Below, in pieces: positions 6,470-13,175 of a DNA stretch of 29,350 nucleotides. This DNA comes from Campylobacterota bacterium (GTDB lineage Bacteria; Campylobacterota; Campylobacteria; Campylobacterales; Sulfurovaceae). The stretch lies in assembly GCA_030595845.1 (NCBI GenBank), contig JAUVCL010000005.1, positions 1-29,350 on the forward strand, given 5' to 3'. The position numbers and the translations under genes are program-made. The stretch's first letter is position 1. Each line of letters opens with the position of its first letter. The notes under the pieces are model-generated. The model was not told the DNA's origin. It searched no databases and saw only the letters and a program-made list of their open reading frames with translations.

Positions 6470-7365
6470 CAATTCTTCCTTATTTCAACATTACGACTAT
6501 GCTTACATATTGCATCATGAACTTCACCTAGCCGTTCCAGATCCCAAGGTACTTTTACTTTAAAAATGGGTACCTTTTTTACCATTTTCATTAAATACTC
6601 AAAATGTTTTTGTTTTTGAAAAAACAAGTTCATCTCACTTGCATAACGTAATGAGATAAACTTTTCCGTACCTTTAAGTTCAATGATAGTAATTTTCGTG
6701 TCAACCTCTCCTTTTTCCAGTTCATACATAACATGAATAGGCTTAGGTAGCATTGCAAAGTTTTCAACAAGAAAACCCAAATCTTCCATTTTACGGTAAG
6801 GCCTGTGGTGAGGATGAGAAGAAATTGCAAAGAACTGACTATCTTTTTCATACGTTGCTACCTTGTCATCAGAGATGATTGTATGGTTCTGCTTCATAAA
6901 AAAGTCTGTCATTGTAGATTTTCCACCAAAAGATTCTGCAATAAAGAGAATGGGCTTTCCATCAATTTCCACTGCACCTGAATGTAAAAAATTAAAAGTC
7001 TCTTCTATCGTAAAAAATACTGGTAAAACAATATGCAAACACCAGTACTCTAATAATTCTTCTGTAAAGTTGTCATGTCTAATATACTCCAAAACTAAAG
7101 TTTCACTATGCCAAAAGAATGTCACAACACCTTTCACTTCAAAAGTCCAAAACTGGCCTTCTTGAGTACGTGCAAACTCTCGATCTGTATAGAGTGAGAG
7201 TTCACGACCTTGATTATTAAAAAATGTCAACTCACAAAGTAATTTTTCATCCAAATTAAAAGTTGCATTTTCTTGAACTGTAATTATATTAGAATAAGTA
7301 CCTTCCATCTTTTTATTGTTTTTTAGTTCCGGAATAAATTTTATATAGTGATTATATGCGATCAT
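6469..7365 (-). CDS. HPr kinase-like protein kinase of the lasso operon
   Basis: The start chosen is the ATG at 7365, overlapping the B2 stop (ATGA) and preceded by GGGGGAGAG; 298 residues. The central part resembles the C-terminal domain of HPr kinase/phosphorylase: LHSGAVEIDGKPILF (His128), a P-loop AESFGGKST (Lys149, first Gly replaced by Ala) and IISDDKVA (Asp166, Asp167). Kinases of this type in paeninodin-like clusters phosphorylate the C-terminal Ser side chain of the precursor. Here the precursor ends in Thr and its tail is rich in Ser/Thr, so these are the likely acceptors. No PTS genes are in the window, which argues against a carbon-control HprK. Substrate and site are inferred. 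Confidence 0.85.
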   Translation of the reverse strand: MIAYNHYIKFIPELKNNKKMEGTYSNIITVQENATFNLDEKLLCELTFFNNQGRELSLYTDREFARTQEGQFWTFEVKGVVTFFWHSETLVLEYIRHDNFTEELLEYWCLHIVLPVFFTIEETFNFLHSGAVEIDGKPILFIAESFGGKSTMTDFFMKQNHTIISDDKVATYEKDSQFFAISSHPHHRPYRKMEDLGFLVENFAMLPKPIHVMYELEKGEVDTKITIIELKGTEKFISLRYASEMNLFFQKQKHFEYLMKMVKKVPIFKVKVPWDLERLGEVHDAICKHSRNVEIRKN

Positions 7366-7820
7366 TCTCTCCCCCAACAAAACACAGAAAGCACAGTAAA
7401 ACTTTCATGCCCCCCACCACCAGTGATAATGGCATCTCCACACTGTGACCAGGCATGTGCTTTAATTTTACTTTTTTCCTCTTCATCTTTTGCAGCACCC
7501 AGATAAAACACTCCAGGGATCCCTCGTTTTTGTAACATTTTTTGTGCAGTAAGTGACTGTGCAAGACAGGCACTTTCCCATGGGGTATATATAGAAGCTC
7601 TCATAATGGCTTGACCTACTTTCTGTGCAGTTTTTATCTCTTGTTCACCCAGTGTTGGTAACTCTTTTTTCTTTGCTACATGTTCCAAGGAACGTGTTAA
7701 ACGTTTAAAAGAAATTGTCAAAATCGCTGTACGCATCATACCCAATGTCATATAGGCTTCGAAAAAAAGTTTTTTCTCTTCTCCAGATAGTTTTATGAAC
7801 TTATTAACTTTCTGTAACAT
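7362..7820 (-). CDS. Lasso peptide biosynthesis B2 leader protease
   Basis: This 152-residue protein matches the transglutaminase-like B2 family. The triad is visible: WESACLAQSL (Cys85), KAHAWSQ (His122) and GDAIITGG (Asp129), with YLGAA before the His as usual for the family. B2 proteins cut the leader from the lasso precursor after B1 delivers it. The ATG lies 17 bases inside the end of the ABC gene and has GAGG seven bases upstream. The protein carries no fused PqqD domain, so a separate B1 is required, and none is adjacent. Family assignment is strong; the precise cut between Leu26 and Gly27 of the precursor is a prediction. Confidence 0.93.
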   Translation of the reverse strand: MLQKVNKFIKLSGEEKKLFFEAYMTLGMMRTAILTISFKRLTRSLEHVAKKKELPTLGEQEIKTAQKVGQAIMRASIYTPWESACLAQSLTAQKMLQKRGIPGVFYLGAAKDEEEKSKIKAHAWSQCGDAIITGGGGHESFTVLSVFCWGRE

Positions 7821-9576
7821 CGAAATCCTCTCTTATAACCCCTGCTTCTTCAAGCATAGCATAAGTTCCCTCAGCTTTAACGCTACCCTCTTCTATAAGG
7901 TAGATGTAGTCTGCTTGTTTAATAGTAGTCGTTCTATGTGCGATGATTATGGTCGTGCATCCTTCTAAAAATGGTGCCAGTGTTTCATAAAGATGGAACT
8001 CTGTTGCATTATCCAGTGCTGAAGTTGCTTCATCAAAGATGACGATCTTTGGATCGGAAAGTATGAGTCGTGCGATGGCAAGTCTCTGACGTTGTCCACC
8101 CGAAAGACGGATACCATTTTTACCGATAGGCGTTTCCAGTCCATCCTCCAAAGTTCGTATAAAACTTTCAAGTTGTGCTGCTTTCAATGCTTCGTAGATC
8201 TCATCATCACTTTTCTTTTTGGAAAGGGTAAGGTTCATACGTATAGTATCGTTAAAAAAAAGAGCCTGTTGCAACATGAGTGCTACATTTTCTCGTACCA
8301 CAGGCAAGCCTATCTTCTCTATGGGTGCATCACCATACAGAATGTCACCTCTATGTGAAGGGTAAAACCCAACCATGATCTGAGCCAAAGTTGTTTTACC
8401 ACTCCCACTGGGACCAATAAGTGCTATCTTCTGTCCCTCTTCTGCTTTCAGTGTGATATCATGAAGTACTTGACTGCCTTTACCATAGGAAAAATTGATA
8501 TTTTTGAGTTCAAGTGAGGTGGTCTTACTCTCTTTAAAAGGGTCTACTTCATGCGGATAGTGTGGTTCCTGAGAAAGTGAGAGTAAGGTGTTGATACGTT
8601 CCAGAGCCGGTTTGGTACTCTGATAAGAGATAACCAATCCCATTAACTGCTGGATGGGAGAAACAAGGGTGGAAAGGTAAAAGAGAAAAGCAATCATCAT
8701 CCCTATGGTCAAGTCTGAATACGCCACGGCAGCGATCCCAAGTGCCCGAAAGATATCTACCACTGTATTGGTCAAAAGTGTAGAAGAGCTCTGTGCTACG
8801 GATGCTTTGTAACCATAATCTAAAGAAGCATCTTCTATCTTCTTCGCACGCCCTTGAAGGATGCCAAAAAAGTTTCTCTCCTGATTGCTGGCACGTACCT
8901 GTATAAACAGTTCTAATGTTTCATTTAACAACTCATGATAAAGTTCATACGCTTCATACTGACGGCGAAGTAATTCGCCTGTTTTACGTCCCAGAAGTCT
9001 AGAAAATCCAAGAAAAAGAGGATTCAACATAAAAACCAACAGTGCAAGTACCCAGTTCATCCACAGCATCACTGCGGCAATACCCACTAACATAAGTGAA
9101 GCACTTAGAACTGTTGTGACCAGTTGTCCGGCAAAACCACTTACACCCTCAACATCCTGTACTGTTTTGGAAGCAATACCTCCTGATTTGAGTGTTTCAT
9201 ACTCAGAAATAGAGACTCGTTCCAAATGATGTAAAATGCGATGGCGCAGTAAATAAGATATCTTTTGTGTGATCTTTATCGTATAAAACGTTTTTTTATT
9301 GTTAAAGAAAAAAGCCATAAAACGTAATAGTAGTACGATGGCAAGTATAATACTGATATAGACCCATATTTCATTAGTCCCAAAAGAAGCAAAGATCATC
9401 TCTGTCATCTTCCCAGGATGCTCTAGCAGTACTTCATCAATGAGAAGTGGTATAAGCATCGGGATAGGCAGCAATAACAGTGTCGCCACGACACCATAAA
9501 GAGAAGTACGCCAAAAATCACTCTTTTGTGTTTTGATCTGTTTATAGAGTGTTTTAAACGTATAAGGTTGAGTCAT
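7804..9576 (-). CDS. ABC exporter, lasso peptide D-type transporter
   Basis: This is a 590-residue half-transporter with an exporter-type membrane domain (about residues 1-315, six helices) fused to an ATPase: Walker A GPSGSGKTT (Lys394), signature RLSGGQRQRLA, Walker B IVIFDEATSALD and the H-loop AHR. No N-terminal C39 peptidase domain is present, which fits lasso systems where B2 removes the leader. It probably exports the mature peptide and gives self-protection. It starts 21 bases after the ribA stop with no visible terminator between and overlaps B2. Base composition is like the housekeeping neighbours. A lipid or drug exporter is the alternative; the context favours the lasso role. Confidence 0.9.
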   Translation of the reverse strand: MTQPYTFKTLYKQIKTQKSDFWRTSLYGVVATLLLLPIPMLIPLLIDEVLLEHPGKMTEMIFASFGTNEIWVYISIILAIVLLLRFMAFFFNNKKTFYTIKITQKISYLLRHRILHHLERVSISEYETLKSGGIASKTVQDVEGVSGFAGQLVTTVLSASLMLVGIAAVMLWMNWVLALLVFMLNPLFLGFSRLLGRKTGELLRRQYEAYELYHELLNETLELFIQVRASNQERNFFGILQGRAKKIEDASLDYGYKASVAQSSSTLLTNTVVDIFRALGIAAVAYSDLTIGMMIAFLFYLSTLVSPIQQLMGLVISYQSTKPALERINTLLSLSQEPHYPHEVDPFKESKTTSLELKNINFSYGKGSQVLHDITLKAEEGQKIALIGPSGSGKTTLAQIMVGFYPSHRGDILYGDAPIEKIGLPVVRENVALMLQQALFFNDTIRMNLTLSKKKSDDEIYEALKAAQLESFIRTLEDGLETPIGKNGIRLSGGQRQRLAIARLILSDPKIVIFDEATSALDNATEFHLYETLAPFLEGCTTIIIAHRTTTIKQADYIYLIEEGSVKAEGTYAMLEEAGVIREDFDVTES

Positions 9577-9597
9577 AAACTATATGATCTACTCGAC

Positions 9598-10167
9598 TTA
9601 AAGCAGATGCCCCATCTGGTCTTTTTTAACTTTAAGGTAGCCCTCATTGTGGGGATTTGACTCGATTTTTATAGGTAGGCGTTCTATTATCTTGATGTTC
9701 CCAAGGCTTTCTATCTTACGAGGATTGTTTGTCAGAAGTTTGAGTTTTTCGATGCCAAAATATTTCAAGATAAACTCTACCACTTCATAGGTACGTTCAT
9801 CGGCTTTAAATCCCAGTTGATGGTTGGCTTCAACCGTATCAAAACCTTTGTCTTGCAGGGCATACGCGTTGACCTTGTTAAGTAGCCCTATATTTCGTCC
9901 CTCTTGACGATGATAAATGATCATACCACCCTCTTTTCCAATGAGTTCCTGAGCAAAGTGCAGTTGCTCTCCGCAATCACATTTAGAAGAACTAATGGCA
10001 TCACCCGTGAGACATTCTGAGTGTACACGGACAATAGGTTCATCTGACAGTTCATCAGTAAAGATAGCCAAATGTTCTTTTCCATCAACATCTTTAAATG
10101 CCTGAATATTAAACTGGCCATATCTGGTTGGTAGCGTAGCAATTTGTGATATTTCTATATTATTCAT
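9598..10167 (-). CDS. ribA: GTP cyclohydrolase II
   Basis: RibA opens the imidazole ring of GTP, the first step of riboflavin synthesis. The 189-residue protein has the three zinc cysteines Cys52, Cys63 and Cys65 (SECLTGDA and KCDCGEQL), YHRQEGRNIGL with the catalytic Arg, and the C-terminal LLTNNPRKIESL motif. Length and motif spacing match stand-alone RibA such as that of E. coli. It is the first gene of a minus-strand run leading directly into the ABC transporter gene 21 bases downstream, so the lasso genes may be read from the ribA promoter. Confidence 0.96.
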   Translation of the reverse strand: MNNIEISQIATLPTRYGQFNIQAFKDVDGKEHLAIFTDELSDEPIVRVHSECLTGDAISSSKCDCGEQLHFAQELIGKEGGMIIYHRQEGRNIGLLNKVNAYALQDKGFDTVEANHQLGFKADERTYEVVEFILKYFGIEKLKLLTNNPRKIESLGNIKIIERLPIKIESNPHNEGYLKVKKDQMGHLL

Positions 10168-10173
10168 GACGAA

Positions 10174-10179
10174 ATTATA
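10174..10179 (-). promoter_or_regulatory. Probable -10 box of ribA
   Basis: TATAAT on the minus strand ends seven bases before the ribA ATG at 10167, so transcription would start at or next to the start codon, giving a leaderless or nearly leaderless message. The DNA upstream of the box is a tandem 7-base repeat that is T-rich on this strand. No ribosome-binding site precedes the ATG, which agrees. Confidence 0.55.
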
Positions 10180-10183
10180 CTTG

Positions 10184-10217
10184 AAAATTAGAAATTAGAA
10201 ATTAGAAATTAGAATTA
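10184..10217. repeat. Tandem 7-base repeat (GAAATTA) in the ribA-hemB promoter region
   Basis: Three exact GAAATTA units (10191-10211) are flanked by near-copies AAAATTA and GAATTA. The array lies between divergent ribA and hemB, directly upstream of the ribA -10 box. The same unit occurs in four exact copies at 12856-12883. Copy number could change by slippage. Confidence 0.9.
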
Positions 10218-10241
10218 ATAGTGAATTTCTTTTAATTAGTG

Positions 10242-10247
10242 TAAAAT
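10242..10247 (+). promoter_or_regulatory. Probable -10 box of hemB
   Basis: TAAAAT lies about 28 bases before the hemB ATG, following a T-rich stretch (TTTCTTTTAATTAGTG), the usual arrangement for Campylobacterota sigma-70 promoters with no conserved -35. Confidence 0.45.
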
Positions 10248-10275
10248 AATCCAATTATATTTACTAAGGTACACA

Positions 10276-11247
10276 ATGTTTGCACGTTTTAGAAGAAAAA
10301 GAATCAACCCTGTATTAAGAGACCTCCTCCAAGAGACACATTTATCTGTCAATGACTTCATCTATCCGCTTTTTGCCAAAAGTGGTTCAGGTATAAAAGA
10401 GGAAGTGGGTTCTATGCCCGGTGTTTTTCAAATGAGTATCGATGAAATCGTCAAAGAGTGTGACGACCTGAAAGCACTTGGTATCTATTCTATCATCCTC
10501 TTTGGTATCCCTGATACAAAAGACTCTGTAGGATCTGACGCGATGTGTGAACACGGTATCATTGCTCAAACAATCAGAGAAGTTAAAGCAGCACACCCTG
10601 ACATGTTTGTCATTACCGACCTTTGTTTTTGTGAATACACAGATCATGGACACTGTGGTGTCATAGACCCCGTACTTGAAACCGTAGACAATGATATCAC
10701 CCTAGACAACCTAGCCAAGCAAGCAGTAGTCCACGCTAAAGCAGGCGTAGACATGATAGCCCCAAGCGGCATGATGGATGGTATGATACAAGCCATCAGA
10801 GGAGGACTTGACGGTGCTGGATTTGAGAACTTGCCAGTGATGAGCTACTCTACGAAGTTTGCTTCAGCCTACTACGGGCCTTTCCGTGACGTAGCAGAGT
10901 CAAGCCCAGGAAAAGGCGACAGGAAAAGCTACCAAATGAACCCAGCCAACCGCAACGAAGCCATAGCTGAGTCCGTAGCAGACGAAGCCGAGGGAGCAGA
11001 CATACTCATGGTAAAACCTGCACTTGCTTACCTAGACATAGTAAGAGACGTAAAAAACAACACTACCCTACCACTAGCAGTCTATAACGTAAGTGGTGAA
11101 TATTCCATGCTCAAGATGGCAGCAAAAGCTGGTGTCATAGACTATGATGCAGTGATGATGGAAACGATGATGGCATTTAAACGTGCGGGTGCAGATATCA
11201 TCATCACGTATCATGCTAAAGAGGCGGCGCTACTTTTACAGAAATAA
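10276..11247 (+). CDS. hemB: Delta-aminolevulinic acid dehydratase (porphobilinogen synthase)
   Basis: HemB joins two 5-aminolevulinate molecules to porphobilinogen in heme synthesis. The 323-residue protein has the zinc-cysteine site DLCFCEYTDHGHCG (Cys117, Cys119, Cys127), indicating the zinc-dependent form, and the two active-site lysines Lys194 (SYSTKFAS) and Lys247 (MVKPALAY). The ATG has AAGG six bases upstream. Codon use changes within the gene: roughly 10700-11100 uses many ATA, CTA, GTA, GCC and AGC codons, unlike the ATC/CTT/TCT-rich flanks. That may reflect recombination; the protein motifs are intact. Confidence 0.97.
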   Translation: MFARFRRKRINPVLRDLLQETHLSVNDFIYPLFAKSGSGIKEEVGSMPGVFQMSIDEIVKECDDLKALGIYSIILFGIPDTKDSVGSDAMCEHGIIAQTIREVKAAHPDMFVITDLCFCEYTDHGHCGVIDPVLETVDNDITLDNLAKQAVVHAKAGVDMIAPSGMMDGMIQAIRGGLDGAGFENLPVMSYSTKFASAYYGPFRDVAESSPGKGDRKSYQMNPANRNEAIAESVADEAEGADILMVKPALAYLDIVRDVKNNTTLPLAVYNVSGEYSMLKMAAKAGVIDYDAVMMETMMAFKRAGADIIITYHAKEAALLLQK

Positions 11248-11253
11248 CTGTAG

Positions 11254-11287
11254 GGTGCATTTACTATTACCCCACTAAGTAAACACC
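11254..11287. repeat. Inverted repeat after hemB
   Basis: GGTGCATTTACT (11254-11265) pairs with AGTAAACACC (11278-11287) with a two-base bulge, right after the hemB stop in the sequence TGTAGGGTGCATTTAC. It may act as a transcript end, but no T-run follows. The TGTAGGGT start also occurs at 24463, and a related TAGGGTGG hairpin at 21060. Confidence 0.5.
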
Positions 11288-11292
11288 AAACT

Positions 11293-11772
11293 TTAAAGAT
11301 ACTCTCCCCACACCTTATCTAGTGCATTTTGTGCAGATTCAATATCTACCCATTCTTCACCAACGCTTAGCATAAAGTGTAGAAATCTTGCGATGACTCT
11401 TTTTTGTTCTTTTGTGTATAAATCTAATTTATCAGAACCTAAGGCTCCAGCCTCTAAAGTATATATGGTTGAATCTACAGAAAAAGAACCTTCCTTGTAA
11501 TGATTTATGATATATGTCATATAGGCTGGCATGACCCATTTGATACCTGCTGCATCCATATAATCCATCACTGAAGAGTACGATGCCATGTATTTATCTT
11601 CTATGTCCATCCATGAGTTCCACCACATTCTGTCTAGGTTTCTACCTTTTTGTATGAGTACATCACGATTACCCATTTCCATTCTATCTGCTTCATTGAT
11701 CCCTATACCATCTTTAAGTATGACATCTTTAAAAGCAGTTTGTATCTCTTTGATGAGTTGTTGTTTATCCAT
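11293..11772 (-). CDS. Unknown soluble protein
   Basis: The frame is open to 11817, but the ATG at 11772 with AGAGGAG ten bases upstream is preferred, giving 159 residues. The protein begins MDKQQLIKEIQTAFKD, is rich in Trp and Tyr (RMWWNSWMDIEDKYMASY), and has WVMPAYMTYIINHYKEG in the middle and a helical end. There are no membrane segments, signal peptide or metal motif. It resembles small immunity- or DUF-type proteins that carry a PA(Y/F) segment, but I cannot name the family with confidence. It is a single gene on the minus strand between hemB and argF. Confidence 0.75.
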   Translation of the reverse strand: MDKQQLIKEIQTAFKDVILKDGIGINEADRMEMGNRDVLIQKGRNLDRMWWNSWMDIEDKYMASYSSVMDYMDAAGIKWVMPAYMTYIINHYKEGSFSVDSTIYTLEAGALGSDKLDLYTKEQKRVIARFLHFMLSVGEEWVDIESAQNALDKVWGEYL

Positions 11773-11878
11773 ATCTATATCACTCCTCTGTCTTCTCTTT
11801 GTAATCTTATATATCATACTATGTTAATACTACATTAAAAAAAACTATGTATACAGAACAAAATAACCCCTTTTATGG

Positions 11879-11884
11879 TAAAAT
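11879..11884 (+). promoter_or_regulatory. Probable -10 box of argF
   Basis: TAAAAT lies about 50 bases before the ATG at 11933, leaving a leader of roughly 42 bases. There is no clear -35 box. Positional call only. Confidence 0.4.
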
Positions 11885-11932
11885 TATCTCTTTTAATTTT
11901 TACATTTATAGATAATGTATAAGGACAGTCCA

Positions 11933-12877
11933 ATGAGACACTTTTTAACACTCAAAGATTTTAGCAAAGATGAGATCTTGGAGATGATAACCCTAGCACA
12001 GAAAATAAAGTCACAAACCAAACAACGCAAGTTTGTACCTTACATGGAGCATCAGACACTGGGGATGATCTTTGAGAAGAGCTCTACACGTACACGTGTG
12101 AGCTTTGAAACGGGAATCTATCAACTTGGTGGAGTAGGCCTGTTTCTCTCTTCCAATGACATACAGCTGGGACGCGGTGAACCCATGAAAGATACGGCTC
12201 GTGTGATCAGCCGTATGGTTGACATGGTGATGATACGTACCTTTGAACAAGAAAAACTTGAAGAGTTTGCCAAGTTCTCCAAAGTGCCTGTGATCAACGG
12301 TCTAACAGACTCTTACCACCCTGTACAGCTTATGACTGACTACCTCACGATGATAGAGTGCCGTAAAGACAAAAATCCTGTTGTTGCCTATATAGGCGAT
12401 GGAAACAACATGACACACTCATGGCTCATGCTTGCAGCTAAACTTGGATTTGAACTGAGAATTGCAACACCACAAGGGTATGAATGTGATATCGACATCA
12501 TACTAGAAGCTATGGAAATGGCTAAAGAAAGTGGCGCCAAAATCACTTTTGGAAATGACCCAAAAGAAGCCGTAAAAGATTGTGATGTCGTAACCACTGA
12601 CACATGGGTTTCTATGGGGCAAGAAGATGAAAAAGAAGAGCGTATGAAAGCTTTTGATGGCTATATCGTAGATGAAACACTCATGAGCATAGCAAAAGAT
12701 GATGCCATCTTCTTACACTGTCTTCCAGCCTACCGTGGATATGAAGTAAGCGAAGAAACCTTTGAAAAACATGCAGAGGTTATCTTTTCAGAAGCAGAAA
12801 ACAGACTACACGCCCAAAAAGGTATCATGGTTTGGTTGGACGCGAAGCGTGATGAGAAATTAGAAATTAGAAATTAG
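11933..12877 (+). CDS. argF: Ornithine carbamoyltransferase
   Basis: ArgF makes citrulline from ornithine and carbamoyl phosphate in arginine synthesis. The ATG at 11933 has AAGGA upstream and is preferred over an in-frame ATG 18 bases earlier; 314 residues. Key motifs are STRTR (51-55, carbamoyl-phosphate binding), HPVQ, DGNNMTHSW and the catalytic FLHCLPAYRG, with the SMG motif in WVSMGQEDE. Family members usually end soon after the HAQK..MVWL segment; here the extra tail ends KLEIRN and is encoded by the 7-base repeat array, so the native C-terminus may have been altered by the repeat. Confidence 0.96.
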   Translation: MRHFLTLKDFSKDEILEMITLAQKIKSQTKQRKFVPYMEHQTLGMIFEKSSTRTRVSFETGIYQLGGVGLFLSSNDIQLGRGEPMKDTARVISRMVDMVMIRTFEQEKLEEFAKFSKVPVINGLTDSYHPVQLMTDYLTMIECRKDKNPVVAYIGDGNNMTHSWLMLAAKLGFELRIATPQGYECDIDIILEAMEMAKESGAKITFGNDPKEAVKDCDVVTTDTWVSMGQEDEKEERMKAFDGYIVDETLMSIAKDDAIFLHCLPAYRGYEVSEETFEKHAEVIFSEAENRLHAQKGIMVWLDAKRDEKLEIRN

Positions 12878-12883
12878 AAATTA
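12856..12883. repeat. Tandem 7-base repeat (GAAATTA x4) at the argF 3' end
   Basis: Four exact GAAATTA units run from inside the last codons of argF past its TAG stop. The same unit forms the array in the ribA-hemB intergenic region. Because the unit is seven bases long, copy changes would shift the frame and alter the last residues of ArgF. Confidence 0.92.
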
Positions 12884-12993
12884 TTATTTTCATTGCATCG
12901 CAATACTTTATACAATAAGCATATATACAGATGAACCAGTAAGCGATTAAAAGACATAAAAAAGCTTGTGTCGCTTGCGTTTTTTCTTTTTTG

Positions 12994-13039
12994 GTTACTT
13001 CTTTCTCTTTTGTCGCAGTACAAAAAAGAAAAAAGTAAC
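12994..13039. repeat. Long hairpin repeat, 20-base arms
   Basis: GTTACTTCTTTCTCTTTTGT (12994-13013) and ACAAAAAAGAAAAAAGTAAC (13020-13039) pair at 18 of 20 positions around a six-base loop. It is preceded by CTTGTGTCGCTTGCGTTTTTTC. This resembles interspersed hairpins I recall from intergenic DNA of related genomes, not a classic terminator. Confidence 0.8.
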
Positions 13040-13133
13040 AGAAGAACTCCAATAAGCAGAATAAAAACATTGACTTATTATCAAAGAATTGTTATAACCT
13101 AACTATAATAGACTAAACAAGAACTGAAATACA

Positions 13134-13160
13134 CATTCCTACGCAGAGTATGGGAACGAG
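13134..13160. repeat. REP-like palindromic element
   Basis: ATTCCTACGCAGAGTATGGGAACGAG folds with arms TTCCTACGC and GTATGGGAA (one mismatch, two wobbles, three-base loop). It resembles the widespread intergenic element of the form ATTCCCACGCAGAGCGTGGGAACGAG. It ends just before the GAGGAAAT ribosome-binding site of the next gene, so it would lie in the 5' leader of that message. Confidence 0.65.
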
Positions 13161-13175
13161 ATTTTAAGAGGAAAT

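Larger units (their letters stand above)
12878..13175. other. Intergenic region between argF and the Fe-S protein gene
   Basis: About 300 bases without a convincing gene. It holds the end of the 7-base repeat, a long hairpin repeat (12994-13039) and a short REP-like hairpin (13136-13156) just before the next ribosome-binding site. A 67-residue minus-strand frame crosses it but is low-complexity Lys/Thr-rich sequence produced by the hairpin repeat. Confidence 0.7.

Noticed and set aside
6469..7365. HprK as a carbon-catabolite regulator
   Set aside because: No HPr or PTS genes are nearby, and the gene is embedded by overlaps in the lasso operon.
10184..10217. CRISPR-like array
   Set aside because: The repeats are seven bases long with no spacers, and no cas genes are present; it is a simple tandem repeat.
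12867..13070. 67-residue minus-strand reading frame between argF and the Fe-S gene
   Set aside because: It is low-complexity Lys/Thr-rich and Phe/Cys-rich sequence arising from the hairpin repeat, with no ribosome-binding site support.
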